From contig NC_085123.1 of the NCBI RefSeq assembly GCF_030269925.1, positions 2,232,001 to 2,296,000 of the forward strand: a stretch of 64,000 nucleotides of DNA, in the 5' to 3' direction. Origin of the DNA: Bombyx mori (taxonomy: Eukaryota; Arthropoda; Insecta; Lepidoptera; Bombycidae). Within the stretch, counting starts at the first letter, position 1, and each line of letters opens with the position of its first letter. The notes beneath the pieces were generated by a model. It saw only the letters and a program-made list of their open reading frames with translations, was not told where the DNA came from and did not search any database. Of this stretch, positions 1 through 11,900 are shown in pieces. The position numbers and the translations under genes are program-made.

Positions 1-330
1 AGTTCTAAGGTCTCAAGTATAGTTACAACGGCTGCCCCGCCCTTCAAACCGAAACGTATTACTGCTTCACGGCAGAAATAGGCGGGGCGGTGGTACCTAC
101 CCGTGCGGACTCACAAGAGGTCCTACCACCAGTAATTACGCAAATTATAATTTTGCGGGTTTCATTTTCATTACACGATATTATTATTCCTTCACCGTGG
201 AAGTCAATCGTGAGCATTTGTTGAGTAGGTATTTCATAAGAAAAATTGGTACCCGCCTGAGATTCGAACACCGTTGCATCGCTCAACACAAATACATCGG
301 ACGTCTTATCCGTTAGGCCACGACGACTTC
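1..330 (-). mobile_element. Bm1 SINE, cut by the window edge
   Basis: Minus orientation. Includes the tRNA-like head (A-box-like tggcctaacggataag and B-box-like gttcgaat, read on the minus strand) at its right end, and the body leftwards. The 3' tail lies outside. Confidence 0.92.
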
Positions 331-1039
331 AAAACTAAGGAGGTTTTGTTAGCCATCCAGTTGTGATATGTGAGATAACTTTAACAATTTAGGAATTTTT
401 ATGCACCTAGGACATTTGAGGCGTTTGTCGGGCTGATTTTCTTTGGTACCCAACTGACAAACTAAACTTGAACACTTCGAAAAATATTTTGAATATAAGT
501 AATGTTTAAATAAAATGATTTATGTATCAATGAAACGATATGAAAGAGGTTCTCTTGAAATCACATAGCGAAAGGACAACGTAAGTTTTACATTTAGTCC
601 GTAAGTTATTTCACCTCACACACCGTAATCCGCATTACGTTCTTCTCCAATGCGTTTCAATTAAGAATCTGCACGGACCTGCGCCATATTGTGACGTCAT
701 AGCTGTCAAATCGAAAAAAAAATAGGTAACTTCAGTAAAAAAGATAAAAGGTAACGTAACGTCAGTAAAAGATAAAGGTAACGTCAGTAAAACAGGTATG
801 TACATACATCGCGGCATCCGTTGCATATCCTAGTGGTGGGAGGGAGCTATGAACCTCCTGACAATAAACATCGTAATACGTGCTCCGAAACATCGTTCTC
901 ATTTCATTCGTATTCGAAACAAATCTTGATGACGTCAAAGTCAACAAAAAGTTCCGCGATTTTCAAATTCGATGCGCAAAACATTGAATGGATCATTTAA
1001 AAAGAAGAAAAAAAAAAAGACAACTTCCGAATTTTGGCG

Positions 1040-1170
1040 CACAGAATCGGCCCGTTGAGTTTCCCGCCGAATCTTCTTAGCGGGTCATAATTATGAACCG
1101 GTGATAGATGTATTCGCAAGCCGAGTGACCCCGAACGGTTAGAGCTCCCGCGGAGAAACTCGATAGTTCG
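1040..1170 (+). repeat. Retroelement-tail family B, fragment
   Basis: Diverged ccgttgagtttcccgccgaa and cgggtcataattatgaaccg, matching the block around 34.6 kb. Confidence 0.65.
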
Positions 1171-1599
1171 TTGTGTGTTTACGTCCATAACACAAAAAAG
1201 TTCAAATAACTTTTCAGAAGAGTGTTTGCTTCTTAATTAATTTATATTTTGGTCTTGAATTATTTGTGGAAGTCCAGAGAAGGTTTAAAACATGAAAATG
1301 CTCGGAATTAAATATAAATAACAAATTTGTTTTCCCTTTGATGTGCCCCCCGTCGGACGGATCTTTTGTTTGTTTTAAGTTTATTTTATGCAAAAGTTTA
1401 GGTCTTTTATTTATCGATTGAGGCACTACGAAATCTGCCGGGTGAGCTAGTTATGAATAAAACTAGATTTCTAGAGATATTTTTGGTAACTAAGACCTAA
1501 TTAAGACTAAGACTTTTTTAATCCCTTATTAAGGTCAAGTCTTATTTTTATTTTAATATGAAAATGATATTATGAATTGAAATGAAGGTGATTTGATTG

Positions 1600-1801
1600 A
1601 AAGATAATCTTAGTAAAATGGTGGTCATTTACTGAGACTTTTTCATTGATCTTTTTGGAGGATCCCGAGAAGTTACGTCCAGCGGCTTTGTTTCATTTTC
1701 CCACATTTGTGCACTTTCACAGTTAATAAACCACCATTATTACACATTTAGACGAAATAAAACAAATTACACAACTTCACTCATCGCGTTCCCGCCAAAA
1801 A
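1600..1801 (-). mobile_element. Long-TIR element, partial copy
   Basis: Matches one arm of the 62.46-kb element (aaaccaccattattacacat through gcgttcccgccaaaaa), including gaggatcccgagaagttacg, shared with 57.9 kb. Confidence 0.7.
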
Positions 1802-2364
1802 CTCCGATTTTTAGAAAAGCGAAAAAATAAAGGAAACTCTACGACTGTTTTTATCAATTTATTATGGTTATTATGTGCAGGTTGTGTAGACTATGTTTAT
1901 GGTGTAAATATTCTCATGAATGAAGAAACTCTTAGAGGGTAAAACAGGGAGACCAGCTTCCAAAATTACCTTAGTTATTAATAAACTAAAATTACAACTT
2001 TTTTGTTGTATTTAAACTTTAAACCAATTATATTTTTATTTGTAAATAAAACGTTGATACCTACATTTTCTTATTGAAGTAATGAAATGAGCACTACCTA
2101 ACTATGTGCCTTATATTAAAACAAACAGTTTTTTTTGTAATAAATTCAAGCAAAATAGATAAATCAGTGCCTAAATAACATAAAAATAATAAAGTAAACA
2201 ATTAGTAGTGAAATCTTATTTTATTCATCCATAAAGTTAAGTCCGTTTCATTTTTGTTTAAATTAAAAACTCAAATAATTATCTCGCTAGGTTGAGCATT
2301 AAAAAACATATTTCTTATTATGATTGTCCGTGATATTGGTTTTTTAGTTTATTTGTTATAGATT

Positions 2365-5068
2365 TTATGAATATTTAGTGTAGGCTGGCGGTTCATTGTC
2401 GTAGCCCAGTTTTCTGAGGTCCTTGGACACCATCGTGGCCGACACCGTCACGGTTCCTGACGATTGTGTTCTTAACACTGGAATACAATGCAATGCACGT
2501 TAACTTGTTTTAGATTTTCGAAAAACGCATAAAAGTCGTTGCAACATGAATTCAATATCAATATCTTCTACGTAACTTTTTAATAAAATATTACTTTTTA
2601 TAAGATTAAAATGTAACTTTGTAATAAAATTTATTAAAACCATTGATTGCTGAGAGATATTTCTTTAGCACTCTCATTTTTACCAATAACATAATGAAAC
2701 ACAGGGACAAATTACAGAACGGTACAACGTTAGTAGAGCCGGTCGGGTCAGACGTATTCGCGATTAACCCTTTGCACTCGATAGGTGAGTATCGCTCAAC
2801 ACATGACTTAATAACAAACGACAGTAAAAACAGTGTGTTTGGTGGGAGGTTTTTAACGTTCTCGATATCGTAAAAGTTAACTCAAAATTGTATGGAATTG
2901 GAACATTTGCCTACGTTTGCCGCTAGGGGCGCTGTTCCAACTGCATACTTGAGTTAACTTTTACGATATCGAGAACGTTAAAAACGAGTTTTACACTTTA
3001 GTCGTCTTGGCCTAAAGGATAAGACGTCCGGTGCATTCGTATGTAGCGATGCACCAGTGTTCGAATCCCGCAGGCGGGTACCAATTTTTCTAATGAAATA
3101 TGTACTTAACAAATGTTCACGATTGACTTCCACGGTGAAAGAATAACATCGTGTAATAAAAATCAAACCCGCAAAATTATAATTTGCGTAACTACTGGTG
3201 GTAGGACCTCTTATGAGACCGCACGGGTAGGTACCACCTCCCTGCCTATTCCAGCCGTGAAGCAGTAATGCATTTCGGTTTGAAAGGGTTACAAAGGGTT
3301 AAAATGTGTATGGTATAAATAAATAGATCAGTAAATAATCGTACTGTAATTATCCTTTCCGTCGGCCAACATCTTCGGGTCGTTCAACTCTGGATACCGG
3401 CCGGTGAGCCAGGCTACCCACTCGCCGAGTACCGTGGCTGGCTTCGGACGTAGGAGCGGTGACGTCACGCATCGCCTACCCGCTGTCGGGGGCAGTAGCA
3501 CAACAGCGTACCCCCGCAATGTATCTCCGGTTATGAAATTACGGGCTTTCACGGTTATAACAAGTTGGGGCCCTGGCAAAACATTCATATTTCAAGAAAA
3601 CGACACAAACTTTTGTTTTAGACAAAACATGGTTTTCTTTTTAAATATGAAGGATTACTGGTGGCCCGGAGGCCTGTCTAATTTCACCAGGATAGGTGGT
3701 TGAGCAAAGGCTCAGCCAGGAGGGGTGGGATTTGCTAACAACTACCTGAGCGCTTCCAAAGGCAACCTAACAACTCTAGAGCTGCTGCTTCGTGAATGAA
3801 TCTACTACCGGATCGGAATCGCGGCCCACTGAGAAGATCCGACGAGAAACTCAGCGAGCTGATGTTTAGGTTGGGTTGCACGACGAACTCTGCCGAATTC
3901 GACGATTACGGTTACCGGGATTCCTAAGCCTGGTCCTAGAGCTGAAGGCATCAATGCAAGAGCTATTGGATCTGATAGATCCGTACAGACGTGTCTAAAG
4001 TATTTTTTTCTGGTGGTAGAACCTCTTATGTGTCCGCACGGGTAGGTACCACCACCCCGCCTATTTCTGCCGTGAATCAATAATGCGTTTTAGTTTGAAG
4101 GGTGGGGCAGCCGTTGTAACTATACTGAAACCTTACAACTCATATCTCAAGGTGGGTGGCGCATTTACGTTGTAGATGTCTATGGGTTCCAGTAACCACT
4201 TAACACCAGGTGGGCTGTGAGCATTTCCACCCACCCATCTAAGTAATAAAAAAAACATGGTAGGAGATTAAATGATTGTCATCGGATACCGGTCCTAATG
4301 GTGACAACAACATGCTTGCCGTCAGCCACCCTAAGATACAAGGTTTTAATGTTGTGCGATGGTCACTACCCACAAATTGCAACGCATGACTGCTTAGTCG
4401 TAAATATGGGCAGGGCGGACTGACGCAGGAAGAACTAATATAATGAATTGTACACGTTCAATGAATCATGTAGGGTAGATTTGATGATATTTTTGATTAG
4501 ACGCTCCCGTGCCACAATTAAGCTTAAAGGATTATATCGAACAACGTAGAGACATTGCAATCGATAAAGGTCTTGGTAAATGCGACCGGATGATTGGCTT
4601 TCAGGTGGACAGGGTGAGCTGCGAGGAAGGTGTCGCTTCGCCCTTCTCTATCGTCTGAATTCCGTCTCATTCATAACTCGAACGCGTGTTGACGTGAGAG
4701 ACAGGGTATTTTAGTTAATTCAACTCCGAATTGTACACGGCACCCACCCACCCAACTACCAATCACCAAATCGTAAAAGACTTTGTATCAAAAAAGCATA
4801 AAAGTCCACTTTACTTACACCCATACACATTAGTGCTTCCGAAAGTCATTTCTATAGGCATGTTGATAACAACTCTCTCTGGGTTGATCCCGGGGCGTGA
4901 CAATTGACTCGTTCCTGAAGGAAGACCCGTGATAGGCTCCCAATCCGGACCCCATACCACTTCATACTGAATATAAAGATATTCATCGAATATTCCGGAA
5001 GGAAACGTTACGTGTTCAATTTGACCGCTAAAAGACACTAAGAATTTGGTTATCTCGGTACTTTTCAT
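2365..5068 (-). CDS. B9D1: B9D1-like B9-domain ciliary transition-zone protein
   Basis: Three minus-strand exons, 4819-5068, 3345-3572 and 2365-2477, give 250+228+113 nt = 196 codons plus stop with intact phase (splits T|GG and A|TG). Donors read GTAAGT and GTACGA; both acceptors end CCAG. The product matches the B9 domain along its length: FLVSFSGQIEHVTFP and GPDWEPITGL in exon 1, TFGSTNVYG|W across junction 1, LRGYAVVLLPP and LTGRYPELNDPK in exon 2, MVSKDLRKLGYD in exon 3. Human B9D1 is about 204 aa, so the length fits. Known family role: B9D1, B9D2 and MKS1 form a complex at the transition zone of cilia; in a moth that means sensory neurons and possibly sperm. Intron 1 holds a retroelement tail and a Bm1 copy; intron 2 holds a palindromic MITE and a Bm1 copy. 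The start is the ATG beginning MKSTEI. Exon 3 is short but restores the expected family C-terminus. Confidence 0.87.
2849..2985. mobile_element. Palindromic MITE, copy 1
   Basis: Arms of about 36 bp (gtttttaacgttctcgatat and its exact reverse complement) surround a core containing gccgctaggggcgctgtt. It lies in intron 2 of the B9D1-like gene. Confidence 0.82.
3001..3290 (+). mobile_element. Bm1 SINE, 3'-truncated
   Basis: tRNA-like head (gtcttggcctaaaggataag, gtgttcgaatcccgcagg) and body up to the gcatttcggtttgaa block. In intron 2 of the B9D1-like gene. Confidence 0.9.
3645..4008 (-). repeat. Retroelement-tail family B' copy
   Basis: Minus-strand counterpart of 40375-40852 (ggattactggtggcccggag, gagaagatccgacgagaaac). 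In intron 1 of the B9D1-like gene. Confidence 0.8.
4009..4256 (+). mobile_element. Bm1 SINE, 5'-truncated
   Basis: Starts at ctggtggtagaacctctt and runs to the taagtaataaaaaaaac tail, next to a retroelement tail. In intron 1 of the B9D1-like gene. Confidence 0.9.
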
Positions 5069-5968
5069 TGATCTATTTTATTTTCTATAATGTTCAATAC
5101 TCATATACATATATTATTATGTACGAAGTTTCAACCAGTTTCAAGTTCGTGACAAGTCCGTTCAAAAGTATTCAAAACAAAGCAGCTGTTGCCATAGAAA
5201 CGACCTTGACGGTGTTGCCAATCAATAGCCACACTGGTGCGTGACCGATAAAGATTTAAAGAGAGGAGCAAGAACTAAATAGAAATGTATGAAGAAGTCT
5301 TTAGATTTTTCAAAAAAAAATACACTTGAGGTAAAAATAAAAATATAGCTTCCGGTTTTTTTTAACCAAAGACAATAGAGTACAACGTTTCCGCTGTGCT
5401 GTTTGGTCGACACTTTTTAAAATTTATTCACAAGATGGCGCTGTCGTTGCTTTCAAATCCAAATCGGCCACCATTGTGAAGGCGAATCTATCACTTACTT
5501 GAATTATTTCAGTGATTTTAGTTGTATTTACAGCAGAAACTTGACTTTAAACTGCTTTGATTAAAGTCACTATCTTATTGTTGAGCAAATGCTAGCCTAT
5601 ATTTTACCGGGAAGTGTTTATTTTCAAAATCAAAATGCGTTCAAAATGTCACGCGAAGTGAGCATCGGAATCGTGAACACCATACCATGCACTAAATAAA
5701 TTTCGTTTTCTTTAAACTGTATGTATGTTGAGTGTAAAAAAGTAGCTATCGCTATCCGTGATTCATACGGCATGTTAAGTGTGAACGAAGTTTGGGATTG
5801 CACACATGAGATTGTTTCAGAAGTTTCTGTACACGTCGTAAGCGATCTGAGTTACGCGGGCGAAGGCTTCAAAGTTGCCGGCATCATTATGGTGGACTGA
5901 GACAGTGTCTGTTGACGACATAGTGCTGAATAGGAATTGTCGAAATCGGAGCGACTGCCCCGTGCATC
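5069..5968. promoter_or_regulatory. Divergent intergenic region between B9D1-like and ePHD genes
   Basis: About 900 bp separates two start codons that point away from each other, so this stretch probably contains both promoters and both 5'UTRs. A caagatggcgctg motif at about 5432-5444 resembles the AAGATGG core of YY1/Pho-type promoter sites. No TATA box at a convincing place and no transposon were recognised. Confidence 0.4.
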
Positions 5969-8900
5969 ATGTCTGGCGGATCGCAACACAACCCGAATGG
6001 TCGGCAATCACAATTGGGCCCCGGTTGGAGCCCCCTTCAGGTGGTGCTTATTATTCATTAATTACCGCAACTAACTTATCGAGTTTCACAATACTCGACG
6101 GAAGTTACATTATATCCTTACGTTAGAAATGTGAATGATAAATGCTGTTTATTAATTATTTTTCTATGAACGTGTCTTTGTGCGTGTCGTGAATCGTTGA
6201 AGTAGGTATGTAGTACACACCAATCAGCTGTTTGTATTGACAGGTGTAAATCTGTTGCAATTTCATAATATAACAACAATAAATTTAAACGAAGGTCAAT
6301 TGGAAAATTGTGATACTGCACACAATAATCTCACTTTCAGCTCATAATTGTTAAATGTTAAGTAAAGAATATAAAATTGGAGGTTACTTTATTTTGAGAA
6401 ACTTAAGTTACTAGTCATATTTCCTATATATTTTACTGTTGTTGTTTTTTTTAATCAAGATCAATCTACACAATTTGTGACAAATGGTAGCCTAAAATTA
6501 TTAACATAAGTAACTAAGTTCGTTAATTTAATGAGAACAAGAAGAAAGTGCTTTATGGAATTATTTGAAATGCTCCTGTCATCTCCATTTGCACGACCCA
6601 TTGTAGAGTTTGTACCTAATTTATGGAACAGCTGTGCTTTCTATGGTGCACTTCTAGAGAACATTATTGCCATATAGTATCTTATTTTGAACAAACTATT
6701 AACTACTCTCCATGCTGTTTCTCTCGCACTGTGCTGTCTTTCTTCAAAGCAGGTTTTAAAACCTTCAGGGAGACTCAACAACCTGCCAGTACTCCTACTG
6801 TTATTAATATCCATGAGTGCAATGCTGATCACTCACAAATTAGGTGTGCCATTTCCCTTAAATTAAAACTATCAAATATGATTTTTTTTTAAAACTGAAT
6901 AAAAAAAACAAGTGTATTGCTAACACAGAATCTCCTTTTACTGCAATAATATATTCATATTACCAGTTTCTGTAACTATATGAAATATTTACTTTGACAA
7001 TGTTGTTGAGTCAAGTTCAAATATTGATTTCTTATATCTAAAAGAAAATTAAAATACTGATAACGTTATATGTGCCTAACATTCAACTGAATTTTGTCTG
7101 AAACAGCTCTATGTTTTAAGTAATATGTTTAAAAAAAAACTCCTAATCATCTGTTTAAATACTTTAAGAAACTTAAAGTTATATGTAAGACTTCAAACTG
7201 TGTCTACAAATTTAGACAATATATGAACAAGACAGTTGTTCTAATGAAAACAAATGTAAAAGTTACTATTTTATTGATTCCTGTTCTTCTATTTCTCATG
7301 TTGCTCTACCTACATTAAATAGCTGTTATTGTTTTCCAGTAAATTTGAGACACAGGACTTGCCCTATATTTAGGGCGAGAACACTATTTCCTCTATCCAT
7401 TCCCCTTATTCTTCCACGAGCATTATTCATGTTGCAAGCCCTTTGAGGATAGAGGTAAGATAGCCACTGTCCCAAAACCACTTTACCCTCATGGTTTCAG
7501 GTGGGTAGGTCACCTTTAAAATCAAATGTCGATTTAGTTCTATCTGTAATAAATAAATAATACTTAATAAGATTCAGAAAAATAAATTTACTAAACTAAA
7601 ATAATGAGTGACTGACAAAGTAGAAAAATATAAGATGTGATAACAGAAGCTCTTGATTATAGTTGATTGTTACAAATGAATTGTTTGTCTATGTTATTCC
7701 TTTCTTTTAAAACAATATAAGAAGAAAAATTAAAAAAAACAGTTGCAGATGGCGAATCTCCTAGCGAGAGCCCCTCAGGCGCACATGGCGTCTGATCGTG
7801 GAGTGACGTGGCACACACCGACGCCACCACCACACCTGTACCATGTGCCGGCGCCTTCGCCCCCTGATCCGCTACAGGTACATGACCTAATTAAAAGCAC
7901 CAACCTCAATTCTGACCTAATTAAAAGCACCCACCTCAATTCTGATTGTCATTTACAGAACCTGTACAACATATTAAAGCCCAGTATTTAAAAAATCCGT
8001 ATTGATCATTCATAATAGCAATGCTACAAAGAACACCTTATTTATTGTGAAATTACATTATAACAATAATCTAATTTGTAATATTTAAATGTTTCAGGCC
8101 ATGAAGAATGCGGGCAGCAACTCTGTATTCCGACACACAGCTACCCCTCCGGAGATGTTCAGACACACACCAACCCCACCAGATAAACATCTCATTAGGT
8201 TGGTGTGGAACCAATAATAACAATACAGACGGGAGAAAGCGGACATGTCCTAACTTGCATTTTGGTCTAAATCACTTTGTAACCATATATCTTATAGTAG
8301 CATTTGCCCGCGACTCTGTCCGCGTGGAATAGTTACTTTGGCATAACGCAAAATTTTCCCTGACTTCATTTATGTAGCAAGTGAAAATATTTTTGAATTA
8401 TAGAATGTTAAGGAGCTATTTAAACCCCTATTTTGGAAGATAACAATAAATTTGTTGTTCGACTTGTTTTGGCCTTACCGTGATGTTCCATAGCCTTTCT
8501 CAATAAATGAGTTATCTAACACTGAAATAATTTTTCAAATCGGACCAGTAGTTCCTGAGATTAGTGCGTTCAAACAAACAAACTCTTCAGCTTTATAATA
8601 TTAGTATAGAATTATAGATGTAAGGTTCTGATGTAAAGTTGGGTTTTTCGACAATTCCGCTTTTTTCCGTCGATATGTTTAATATACATGAGCATTAATC
8701 ATTGACGTCATGACTACATGGCATAAAGCAGTTAAAATAATTTAGGAAACAAATACCAAACTACAAATATCAGGCTACCTAATTGTAATATCTAAATATT
8801 ATTGGCTCAGTGCAAGAAACACTGAATGGTCCTAACAGTGGCCTCAAAATGTTGTTAATGATTGAGCCAACCTCTTCTCTGGTGTTTATTGGACCCATAA

Positions 8901-11900
8901 AATATTAAAGCATGAATAGTGACATCTGCCTTAAGGCATGGCCTGATCTTCAATAATACATGCTTCACAACAGAAACAGGCAAGCTGCTGATACAGATTC
9001 ACAATGGTACCATGAGTACTCTTCATTTCAGTGATAATAACTTTAACTTTTGGGGGCACTGAACTGACATACTTTTACTTATACATTAAATAAACCTCAA
9101 GTAGATTGCTAATGACAGATTGCACTAAAAAGTCTATCCAATTTTTTAAAGTAAATGCATAGCTAAATTGTTCAATTTATAGATGAATCTTGCATTCATG
9201 GTGTACTGAACTGGTACTGTAAATCATGAAATACATACACAAAAAGATGATTTGTGTTTTGTAGAGAAACCTTACTTATCTTTTTCTTTAAAATGTGACA
9301 ATTAGTTTTTTCACTATTACCATACTTAATATTGAATATTTATTTTGAAAATTTACCCACCACAGTTATAAACTTATTGGGGTTAGAGAAAGTATAATAC
9401 ATGGTAAACTGAAATTGACAAGGCCACTTTTTGAACAGTTTTTAAATTTTCAATAGCAGCTCTAGAGTCAGTACTACAATTGATTTTTATCATGGCCTCA
9501 ACAGTTAGAAAAGCTTTCATTCCACCTTCGATGACTTCAAATTATCTGCGTAAAAAGAAAATATATTCATAAGCGCCCTTAAAAACCAGTATACTTGGGT
9601 ATTATTAAATATTGGTTATTATTATTAAGTATATAAAAAGCGAACTACAAAGTGTTATGTAATAATTAATACTCATTGTGACACAAAAATGAGCCATAAC
9701 CTCGTAAGAATTGAAACACTTTTTTAGCGGTAGGCAGCGGCTTGGCTCTGCCCCTGGCATTGCTGAAGTCCATGGGCGACGGTAACCACTCACCATTAGG
9801 TGGGCCGCATGCTCGTTTGCCTACAAGGGCATAAAAAAAATATGGCCGATCAACCAGAATTCTGGTCACAAGTTATGATAATAAATAGAAGACCATGTTC
9901 ACATTCCTGAGTTATCAATATTCAAATCATTTTATGTCAATTAGCCAACCACAATGTAATAATAAGTTGATAATTGTTTTGTGGACAACCACACAAATTA
10001 GATTTAAGCTAGTTCATTTTATCATGTTTTTTTTTATATACACTGGAATGTGAAGATAAAGTACTCTAACATTTTAATATTGTTTTCCGAAATATTTGTT
10101 AATAGTTCTTCAGTAGATATGATTTAAGACATTTGTGGTAGGGGTATGATGTTGCCGTATTATTTTATTTCCTCATCCTTGGAATACTATGTAATCTTTT
10201 TTGTCTTAATGTTTCTAACAAAGTGTATACTGGGAGATAGGTATTTAATATAACATAACATAAAGTTAAAAAAAAAGATTTTGCAACTGAAACCAATTAA
10301 ATCAACTATGGTAAAATGGTTTCTGCAGCTGAGAGAAATAGTAGTAATAATACATTTTTCCCTAATGAAGCTATGAAATGAAATGGTGAAGTAACTTAAT
10401 GATTCATTTTGTTCAGACATACTCCTTCTCCGGGCGACGTGAAGACGGGAGTCGCCTTACCTCCAGTAGAATTGTACTCGCACCTGGGTCCAGCTAGAGG
10501 TGAGACCATTTCTTATTATTGGGAATTAATTAATTATTTGTAAATTAAAAAAAACTAACGACTCTTGTTAATTGTTCTGCCTAATTGCTTCTCTTTAAAA
10601 ATTGCTGGTTTGGATAATGCCATTGTCAAATATCCAAATATTATTTTAAACATAACCGTCCAATATTGCGCAAGCGCAAGTTTGAAGAGTGGAGCAGGTA
10701 TTGTACTGTAAAAACGAACACTTCAGAACTCATATCTCAAAGTGGGGGGCGGCGTTTTGTTGATGTCTGGGTTTTGGTAATTATATAACACTAGGTAGGC
10801 TGTGAGCTCGTCCACCCACCTAAGCAATAAAAAAATAATCATTCTTGGAGTCTGCGATCTTGATCTCTAAATCAAACATATGTTCGACAGATAAGGTAGT
10901 CCGGGCAGAAGATTTACTGGCATACGCCCGTGTGGGCGTGGACCTGTCCGTGGCGGGCGCGCGGGCCAACGGCGGCGGCGCGCTGTCCGTGCGGGACGCG
11001 CCCACCATCAACAGCCTGGTGGGGCGCGGCGCCGCCCGCCCGCCGCACGCGCGCGTCGACGCGCTGCTCGAGCGCCTCGCGCCCGCCTCCCCGCACTCCG
11101 TCATCGTGCACTCCAGGGTCGCGCCCACGCCCTCGCCGCCCTCCTCCGACGAGGTGCCGCGTCACGCATTCTTTTTTTTTTTTTTTTTTTTTTATTGCCT
11201 TTGTAGGCAGACGAGCCTACGGCCCACCTGATGGTAAGTGGTCACCGTCGCTCATGGACGTCAGCAATGCCAGGGGCAGAGCCAAGCCGCTGCCTACCAT
11301 AAAGAACTCTCCGCAAGCCTCGTTTGAAGAAGGACATGTCATAGCGCTCGGAAAACACCGTGGAGGGGAGTTCATTCCAAAGCCGGATGGTACGTGGCAA
11401 AAAAGATCTTTGGAAACGCACTGTCGATGAACGCAGCGGTTCCAGATAATATGGATGAACTCTGCTCCGATGGCGGGAGGTGCGATGATAAAAAGGAGAT
11501 GAAGGAATCATCTCGAATAATTCCTCAGAGCATTCCCCATGGACCATGCGGTATAAAACACAGAGAGAACCGAAGTCCCTCCGTAGACCCAGAGGTTCCA
11601 AGCGATCCGCGAGAGCAGGACTATCGACCATCCGAACAGCCCGTTTCTGTATGGAGTCAAATGGAAGTAGCTGGTATTTGGGAGCCCCGGCCCAGAGGTG
11701 AGAGCAGTACTCCACGCGAGGTCGGACCTGCGCTTTATAAAGCGCAAGTCTCTGTCCAGGCGTGAAATACCGCTTCGCTCTGTTGAGAACTCCCAACATT
11801 TTAGAGGCCAATTTGGCTTTACCTTCCAAATGACTCCGAAACTGGACATCGCTCGAAATATCGACCCCCAGAATCCCGATACTCGCGGAAAGCTGCAGGG

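Noticed and set aside
1214..1426. 70-aa minus ORF as a further B9D1 exon
   Set aside because: No homology to B9 domains, and the gene already ends with a complete C-terminus.
3001..3075. tRNA gene suggested by A-box and B-box-like sequence (also at 45.1 kb, 54.4 kb and 22.9 kb)
   Set aside because: These are the tRNA-derived heads of Bm1 SINEs; body and tail follow and no complete cloverleaf is formed.
3328..3344. B9D1 ending at the stop after TIIY
   Set aside because: A spliced third exon at 2365-2477 restores the conserved family C-terminus with correct phase.
5222..5413. 63-aa minus ORF in the divergent promoter region
   Set aside because: Phe/Leu-rich chance translation of T-rich DNA with no supporting feature.
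10930..11430. 166-aa plus-strand ORF
   Set aside because: It is a shifted frame of the GC-rich exon 5 of the ePHD gene running into the LINE tail.
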